Shown here: piece after piece, positions 57,421-64,000 of the stretch | How positions within the stretch are numbered: the stretch's first letter is position 1 | Layout: the number at the start of each line of letters is the position of its first letter | Origin: Dermanyssus gallinae | Lineage: Eukaryota; Arthropoda; Arachnida; Mesostigmata; Dermanyssidae | Assembly: GCA_003439945.1 (NCBI GenBank) | Contig: QVRM01002187.1 | Span: 58,547-122,546 of the forward strand | DNA length: 64,000 bases | Direction: 5' to 3' | Made by a program: the position numbers and the translations under genes | The notes under the pieces: generated by a model | Databases searched by the model: none | Seen by the model: only the letters and a program-made list of their open reading frames with translations | Told to the model about the DNA's origin: nothing

Positions 57421-58380
57421 TATACGAGGTGTGTTCAAAAAGTATCGCGACCTTTGTGTTTTTCAAAAATTATTCATTTATTCATGAATATCTATTTTGT
57501 CCCCTTCAAAGTAATCCCCATGAGATATTATACACTTGTGCCAACGGTTTTTCCAATCTTCGAAGCACTTCAAAAAACCATTTTTTTTATCTTGTTCAGC
57601 TCCTCCTTCGATGCCGTCTTTATCTCGTCAAGCGTAGCGTAACGTCGTCCTTTCATGGGCCTCTTCAGTTTAGGGCACAAGAAAAAGTCACAGGGGGCCA
57701 GATCTGGGGAATACGGTGGCTGCGGCATCATTAGTGTGTTGTTTTTGGCCAAAAACTCGCGCACAAGCAACGATGTGTGAGCAGGGGCGTTATCGTGGTG
57801 CAAAAGCCAATTTTTGTTCTTCCACAAATCCGGGCGTTTCTGGCGGATTGCTTCGCGCAAATTGCGCATAACTTGCAGGTAATATTCCTTATTGACCGTT
57901 CTACCCTGTGGCAAGAACTCATGATGCATCACGCCCCTGCAATCGAAGAAAACTGTCAGCAAAACTTTCACATTCGACCGAACTTGGCGCGCTTTTTTCG
58001 GTCTTGGTTCGTGCGGCAGCTTCCATTGAGATGATTGAGCTTTGGTTTCCACGTCATAACCATAAACCCACGATTCGTCACCAGTTATGACCCTCTGGAG
58101 CAAATTTGGGTCGTCGCGGACAGAGTCCAACATCTCATTAGCAATGTTCATGCGATGCTGTTTTTGGTCGCAATTGAGCAATTTTGGTACGAATTTCGCG
58201 GCGACCCGTCTCATGCCCAAATCATTGATAAAAATCGAATGGCACGAGCTAATCGATATGTTTAGGTCCTCAGCAACTTCTCTAACGGTGATTCGACGAT
58301 TGGCCAATACCATTTTCTCCACTTCATTAATTTTTCGTCTGTTGTTGAAGTGCTCGGGCGTCCGGCACGCTCTTCGTCGT
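57421..58380 (-). mobile_element. mariner transposon, 5' truncated, nearly intact
   Basis: The 3' inverted repeat cgaggtgtgttcaaaaagta follows a tata duplication site at 57421-57424. The minus strand carries the transposase gene from ...ERAGRPSTSTTDEK (58375) to GDKIDIHE-stop near 57487. The other inverted repeat and the N-terminal helix-turn-helix are missing; the sequence changes to unrelated AT/TTG-rich DNA at about 58380. High similarity of its text to known arthropod mariners suggests recent arrival. Confidence 0.9.
57487..58380 (-). pseudogene. mariner transposase (DD34D), truncated with two single-base frameshifts
   Basis: The longest intact frame, 58322-57570, encodes the catalytic core: VREVAEDLNISISSCHSIF, VITGDESWVYGYD (first Asp), WLLHHDNAPAHTS (second Asp), YSPDLAPCDFFLC (third Asp). 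Exactly 34 residues separate the last two, the mariner signature. Two A-run length changes break the frame, one near 58330 (before NEVEK) and one near 57578 (after ELNKIKK). The downstream text FLKCFEDWKNRWHKCIIS then continues in another frame. The N-terminal DNA-binding domain is absent, so it cannot be active. Confidence 0.9.
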
Positions 58381-58589
58381 TTTATTTGGTATTTTTATTA
58401 TTTTTGTTATTATTGTTGTTGTGTTTATACTTATATATGTGCTTAAAGTATTAGTGTGGTAGTATGAGTAGCACACAGTAAAGCACTGTTAAGCATCGAT
58501 TTTACAAATGTATATAGGCTCCTGTAGTAAGTCCGTTTTCGGCTTCAGTCATTGAATTTCGAACACCTGCTAGCTGTTCTTTTCGATAC

Positions 58590-58640
58590 TATCTTAAGAC
58601 TAACTAGAAATGCGGTACGCACATACGGATACCAGTACAG
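58590..58640 (-). mobile_element. LINE 3' terminal fragment
   Basis: Read on the minus strand: tatccgtatgtgcgtaccgc then atttctagttagtctt, nearly the same as the 3' end at 59430-59470. Only the last 50 bp or so remain. Confidence 0.55.
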
Positions 58641-58929
58641 GTGTGAATCCGTAAAATCAGACACTTACTCTGCGCCGTACGCACCATAAGGCGAAAGGCA
58701 CGCTTGCAACTGCCACGTGCAGTTACACAAACGAATCGCACTCTATGAATGAACACTGACACGGGCTCCTATAAAACGGGCCTCTATAACTGTGCTGTAG
58801 AGCACAATGCAATCGTTGTAACGCTCAAAGAGAGTAAGTAAAGCTTTCAGACCGAATGGCACTCCATTCCAGATGAAGCGCCCGGGAACCAGGTAAGGAC
58901 TTGATTCCGGATATTAGGGCCTGGCAGGA

Positions 58930-59480
58930 CTGGCCAAGCGGTGAGCCGTCGTTCCACGTGGTTCGGGTCCTCACCTCATCATAGGATTTTCAGGTTTACC
59001 TGCTCAGAATGGGGAAGCTACATTCCGATTCTGCAAGTACTGCCAAAGCAAAACCAAGGACACGGGTGTACATACAGTCCTGTGGTGCCCGGCGTGTGCC
59101 TTCCAGCCTGCGGGTTATCTAGAGCAAACGGCAGCAGACTTATAACACTAATACAGCTTTTCATCAAGTTACGTGACGAGTGGACCAGTATGGCTTGTAC
59201 CTATTGGGAACATCGTGCTTATTATGCAGAAGACAAAAACGTTTTACACGACAGAGTCCGCGACAGACGTCCCAGGATAGCTAGGAGCTTAATCTACTTC
59301 CGCCTTCTTCGATCGTTTAGAGTATGCTTATACAGTTTCTGGTCCGATGCGGAAATGGGCATATGACTAGTCTTTGGTGTGCTGGAAACTCACACTGCCC
59401 ACCCGCACTTGCTGACGATGAGATTCCTGCAGTGGTACCCGTAGGTGCGTACCGCATTTCCAGTTAGCGATAAAAACAAA
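58930..59480 (+). mobile_element. R1-like LINE relic (C-terminal region and 3' end)
   Basis: The plus frame includes ATFRFCKYCQSKTKDTGVHT then VLWCPACAF, the same Cys/His region as the relic at 38780-39300, followed by LITLIQLFIKLRDEWTSMA. The end at about 59430-59470 is ggtacccgtaggtgcgtacc, gcatttccagttag. Confidence 0.7.
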
Positions 59481-61118
59481 AAACTACGCTACATTTTCGT
59501 TATCGTTTCGTATGCACCTTTATCGAAAGCCATTAGGTCGAAATTACTGTCCTGTTTTAAATAAAAAAATCTATCGGGGTTACTCAAGAAGTATCAGGAA
59601 CCTGCTTCAGTAAGTGGTGTAAGGCAGATGACTAAGGGCAACCCATTTGTCGTTCTATGTTGTTAGAACTATAATCCAAACGAGATACGCTGTTACCGAC
59701 ACTACAGCACGCGAGTTAAAAAGTCACTGTCCTGTCTCAAGGTAGCAGTTGGCCCCGATCGAACGCAACGAATATGAGGCCCAAATTGCGACAACCACCG
59801 TATTTGGGTAGACCAATGGATTCATCATTCATTTATAGTTCTAGTATTCATTCTCATTAATAATGTGTAAGGTTGCGGCTGACGCTTCGGCTGAAATACG
59901 TACTGATATTTGACTATGGTAGTCCATTGGCTGCTAGATTGCCGAGCAGATGTCAGATTTACGATAGCAAGCATGAAACAACGTAATCAGTACAATACTT
60001 TAAACTCAACGACGCATGATCTGACGGCACAGTGTTTGAATTTCACCTGCCCTTACTGCGCCACGCAACTTTCAAACTATGCAGCACCATCTGCAGCAGC
60101 ACGTTCCAGACTAAAAGTAAATACATCATTAATTAATAGGATATTTGTGAACTTGCTTAGCTAACATAGGCTGGAACAGGTAAAAATCAAGATAAACACT
60201 GGTTTACTAAAAGTTATTATGCCCAGAGAATTCGATTTTTTCGGCTAAATAAATCCCGTCGTTTATCGGTACATGATCTCTTTTTACAACAATTACATGC
60301 ATTTAATTAGTAGTTAGTACATATTGTATCAATGCTCGCAATCGGTCTTAAAACATGTGGCGTGGAAAATCTCTCGTTCATTCCTTTCTCCCAAAAGAAC
60401 ACGTTTCGTAATATTTTTCCACACAGGGAGTGGTCGAAAGCTTCCAGCTGTCCAAGTGCCTGATGATGACGTGGACGACTGCAGCAACAACAAACAAGAA
60501 CTAATTATTGGTTGTTGCCTATTGCCTAATCATGTCATTATGGTGGCAAGCTTAGACTTAATTTTACAGCTGGACAAACTTCCTGAACTACCCCCGCCTT
60601 TAGTGACGTTTCGCTGAATTTTGTCCGCGACCGTTTCTGGCTCTTCGATCTTCTTTCTTTTAAGCTCCGGCTAGGATCGATTCGCGCACTGTACAATGCC
60701 AAGCTATCGCCCATACAAACGCTGATTTTCCTTGAACTCCTAATTCATATTAACAACACAACTTCTTGAATAGCATATATTGCCTATATTTTAGATATGA
60801 TCGGGCATCCCCTTGTTTTTGTGCTTGGTCTAGATTTGTTTCGAGATGTAAAGGTTACAGGCGTCCTGCATTGAAATCGTACATCTTACCACTCAAGCCG
60901 AGGTCGTGCATATGTTTTCGATAGAGGAATAAGTGCGAAATGCGCTGCGCACACACCCAGGACATCACTGCTTAACACATAAACATACCTTTGAACTATT
61001 GGAGGGAATGTAGTTTAAAATTTTAATTGTCGCACGGGGGGCCGCGGAATCCTGCATATGTCGCAAAACAGGTTGCGATAGTCCGCTGTATCAAATTAAA
61101 GGCACTATTTACCAAAAG

Positions 61119-61124
<6 letters not shown>
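59481..61124. other. mostly unassigned sequence
   Basis: No element recognised apart from the candidate exon at 60427-60617. Short open frames only. Confidence 0.4.
60427..60617 (+). CDS. candidate exon, unknown
   Basis: A good acceptor (atatttttccacacag) opens a frame after one base: SGRKLPAVQVPDDDVDDCSN then NKQELIIGC ... QLDKLPELPPPLVTFR-stop. Protein-like start, but no family or partner exon recognised. It has the same phase as the edge exon at 63943. Confidence 0.22.

Positions 61125-61172
<48 letters not shown>
61125..61172. repeat. (TA)n microsatellite at left edge of foldback element
   Basis: Uninterrupted (TA)n of about 48 bp that stops exactly where the element's terminal sequence gggtctataatagcc begins. 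Confidence 0.9.
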
Positions 61173-61176
<4 letters not shown>

Positions 61177-62150
61177 CTATAATAGCCGTATGTGCTTATT
61201 TTAAGGTTTGGAAAAGCTCGGCAAGAAACTATTTTTTTTCAAATGGTAGGAAACGTCTTGCTTAGGAGTAAAGACAAAATTTAATGCATTTTTTTTATAG
61301 AAGTAGCTGTTCTATTCTCTCCTATATAAATGTGCAAATCTGCATTTGCGGGGAAACCAATCATAATCGGTTTCTTCAGTGTTCGGCTGAAAGTTCTATT
61401 CTCAGGCAACAGCAAATGTAATGCCCATCATTTTTGTACCAAGATGGTGCTGCGTTACGTAGTTGCCGAGCAACTTTTTCAACAGCCATATCGAAAGCGA
61501 AGACATGCATACCTGCCAGCATGTTGGCCTACTTCAGCAAGGGTGTATGAGAGACTTAGATCATGTTTTGAGGTTTGATAGAACTCGGCATGAAAATATT
61601 TTTTCCCAATCAAAGAAACGGCGAAAACGTCTTAGCAAATGTTTACGATTCCGAACGTGAAACATAACAACTATGTCTGTCCAAAAGCTTAGTTAATCGG
61701 CAACTACGTAACGCAGCACCATCAATTTGGTACAAAATTGATGGACATTAAATCTGCTATTGCCCGAGAATAGTCTTTTGGACGTGTAGTTGTAATTGCA
61801 AAAATCTACGGTTCTGCGCATGAAAGTTTCAACGTAAGACCACAATATATCAGCTTTTAATGACGTTCCTTAATCTGGCTATTCGATTTCACTAGCTTGC
61901 GAATGTCATTCAGATTATGCAGAATTCTTCGAACACGCCGGTATGATCGGTTTCTTCATGCATTGACTGGTTCTCCCTCAAACGTAGATTTTGCACAACT
62001 ATGTAGGAGAAAAAACGGCAGAATAACGACTTTTATAAGTTAATCCCCGCTCCTAAGCAAGACGTTTCCGCCCTCTCCTTCCATTAGGAAAATTATTTTC
62101 TTGCCGAGTTCTAGCAAACCTTATAATAAGTTCATACGGTTGATAGACCC
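61173..62150. mobile_element. foldback (long terminal inverted repeat) element, about 0.98 kb, between two (TA)n tracts
   Basis: The left end (gggtctataatagccgtatg ... aaggtttggaaaagctcggc, ... gaaacgtcttgcttaggag) is repeated inverted at the right end (...gctcctaagcaagacgtttc, ... cttgccgagttctagcaaac, ... catacggttgatagaccc). Terminal arms are about 190-220 bp. An inner inverted pair, 61398-61475 and 61690-61775 (tggtgctgcgttacgtagtt in the left copy), is more alike. A third copy of the terminal block sits at 61567-61640. No transposase frame, so it is non-autonomous. Confidence 0.75.
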
Positions 62151-63280
62151 TGTGTTTATATATATATATATATATATATACCTTAGCCGAAATTATTTTA
62201 GCTACTAAACTAAATGCATCTAAAATAAATTCAAGAATGTATGCATTTCCTCTTGACACGTGGCGAACTAGGCCCGATAGCGAGCTTGTATTAAATTGTG
62301 ATTTTTCCAGAAAAAGTAACAACATCGTGAGCCTACTTTACTTATAATAACTGACTACTCTCATAGACCGCAAAAAACAGTGTCTATTTAACGACCCTGC
62401 CAGCCCTCTAAGAACGTAAGACGTAAGTTCCGCCAACAACTAAAATTTCTAAACGCGCTTAGCTATCGCTATGAAATTGGTTAATCTTGGATATCGATCG
62501 GTTGTAGACAAAGGCAGATATATAATTATGTCAACGCAAAGTGCAAATATGCAGTCAAATTGAATGTTCTCCCCTGGGTTATTACGGTTCTATCGTCAAC
62601 GAAATGTTGAGTCGCAGCCGAGCTAGCTTTCACCAATTCATATTATGCACGTTGCCAAAACTTGCTTAAGTTTATTTTTTATTTATTTTTTCGGTACATT
62701 TATCTTGCATGACATTTAATTGCATTTCAAATTTACTTATAGTATTGGCATAATATGTTCATTCATTGTCAATTTCAGAAATTGTCAGCAAGCTGTTGAA
62801 CTGCTCATTCCCCTCTGCTCTCTCTCTAACTCTGTCTCGAATGGAAGCATTACCAACAACGACGATTTTTCTTATACGGCCTTAACTTCTGATACGATTT
62901 TTCTTATACTGCCTTAACTCAACATAGTCGTTGAGAAGTCTAGTTCCTTTAGCTGTATTATTCTCTCTCTCGCCTTTTTATTGTCAATAGGGGATTGCTT
63001 AAATTCGTGATGTTTGTTCGGGCCGCTAAGCTTCTAAGTGACGACTGTCGTTTAACGGCACCGCCACGTTCCGTCGCTTTTATGCTCGCCATTATTACGT
63101 GTTTTTCACGTTTCTACTGCTTTAGACGCGCGCCGCACCAAAACGCTTTATAACATACAGGTATTCGCTCGTCTATTCGCCTCACCCGGACCTGATCGTT
63201 GTGATCCCTTTAGTATTATATTTGCAGTGAGAGCGTTTTGTGTTTTGAGAACATAATCAACACGTAATCATAACACGTTG
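62151..63280. other. no gene seen
   Basis: (TA)n at 62158-62181 borders the foldback element. The rest is AT-rich sequence with tandem-like ctgatacgatttttcttata (62845-62915, two copies). No exons recognised. Confidence 0.45.
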
Positions 63281-63284
63281 GTAG

Positions 63285-63480
63285 GCAGGCCTTAGTCCTC
63301 AGCGTGTACGGCCCTCGGCGCATTGAAAATATGCCACGTGGCAATTCCAAGCCCGTAGAAAGCGGAGGATAGCCTAGAATTAAAAGCAATTTCCTAAAAA
63401 TATGTTGTTAATTAAGCCTATATAACTCCAGTACGAGAACGCGATGACGATAAGTGATGCATTTAGACGATATCGTTCAA
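63285..63480 (+). mobile_element. SINE family A, body-only copy
   Basis: ggccctcggcgcattgaaaa followed by tatgccacgtggcaattcca and agcccgtagaaagcgg matches 31641-31690; the following 100 bp still resembles 31700-31800. The head is missing. Confidence 0.6.
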
Positions 63481-63942
63481 CAGGCAACTTGGCCCATTAC
63501 GAGCGTCTAAAATATAGTTGTCAGAGCGTTAAAAAATCAAGGCAGGCAAGACCAGCAGGAAAGTCTACAGAGCAGCAATCCTGCAATTCTTAAGGTTCCG
63601 GCGAGTCGGTTGTACGTGACGGATTGCCGGCTTCTCCATACAAGCCTGCAGCGCGTCCAATGACAGGTAGCGTGTATCGTGCGTGGACCGTTAGTCTGAG
63701 AGGTTTAATAGTAGTTCTTTTTGTGTCGATGCAAACTTATACAGTACGTTAAATCTCGGCGGAACTTCGTGCAGCAATGGATTTTGATTTTAACAAAAGT
63801 CGATGTCTAATCTCGTCTCTATCTCTTTACTCAGAGAGCTAACTAGAACTAATCCAGATATCGTTTACGCAGAGCAAAAAGAGAGAGAGAGAGAGTCAGA
63901 GATCATCTTTCATTGTTAATCAGACGTTGTTTTACATTTCAG

Positions 63943-64000
63943 CCCAGGTCTCGAATCTCTTTGGATCGCGGTAACAGCTGAAGGGCAGGTCTACTGTGAA
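63943..64000 (+). CDS. candidate exon running off the right edge, WW-domain-like
   Basis: A strong acceptor (ttgttttacatttcag) ends at 63942. After one base the frame is open to the window end and reads PGLESLWIAVTAEGQVYCE. The other two frames hit stops. The pattern (P-G-L ... W ... T-x-E-G-Q-V-Y) resembles the first half of a WW domain, but only 19 residues are visible. Confidence 0.4.

Overview
This is a eukaryotic genomic window from an animal, most likely an arthropod. Two protein-coding genes are split by spliceosomal introns with GT/AG borders. There are R1-like LINE relics, mariner (DD34D) transposons, tRNA-derived SINEs and more than forty (TA)n microsatellites. The mixture of mariner, R1-like LINEs and TTG/CAA and TTA repeats fits an arthropod (an arachnid or mite is possible), but I cannot name the species. 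Nothing prokaryotic (operon, CRISPR, ribosome binding sites) was seen.

Gene 1 (+ strand, 14013-33918) is an alkaline ceramidase of the ACER3 type. Four exons (14013-14123, 30850-about 30955, 32609-32782, 33609-33918) encode about 233 residues from the conserved NTVSN segment to the stop. The first exon (the N-terminal DWCE-type motif) was not found and probably lies upstream of the window. The catalytic Ser, the three zinc-ligand histidines and the Asp are all present. The 16.7 kb second intron is full of mobile elements, microsatellites and a few unassigned open frames.

Gene 2 (- strand, 49917 down to 41067) is RUNDC1, a coiled-coil plus RUN-domain protein. Nine coding exons join in consistent phase to 723 codons plus a stop. 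A non-coding 5' exon ending at 54448 and a GC-rich upstream zone (54.6-57.1 kb) are plausible promoter-side features. The two genes converge tail to tail with about 7.1 kb between their stop codons.

The rest is mostly mobile-element debris. At 1.1-3.05, 12.0-13.1, 31.9-32.5, 38.8-39.3 and 58.9-59.5 kb there are R1-like LINE fragments, and several more copies of the 3' UTR alone. Another LINE relic (19.85-20.58 kb) has a 3' tail resembling that of a tRNA-derived SINE (copies near 6.1, 8.9, 11.0, 31.5 and 63.3 kb). A nearly intact mariner lies at 57.42-58.38 kb and a decayed one at 17.95-18.8 kb. A roughly 1 kb foldback element (61173-62150) and a 75 bp MITE-like unit (43073-43147) are both framed by (TA)n tracts. 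Possible exons of unknown genes are noted at 21438-21826 (-), 22003-22230 (+), 36833-36996 (-), 38378-38605 (-), 60427-60617 (+) and at the right edge, 63943-64000 (+).
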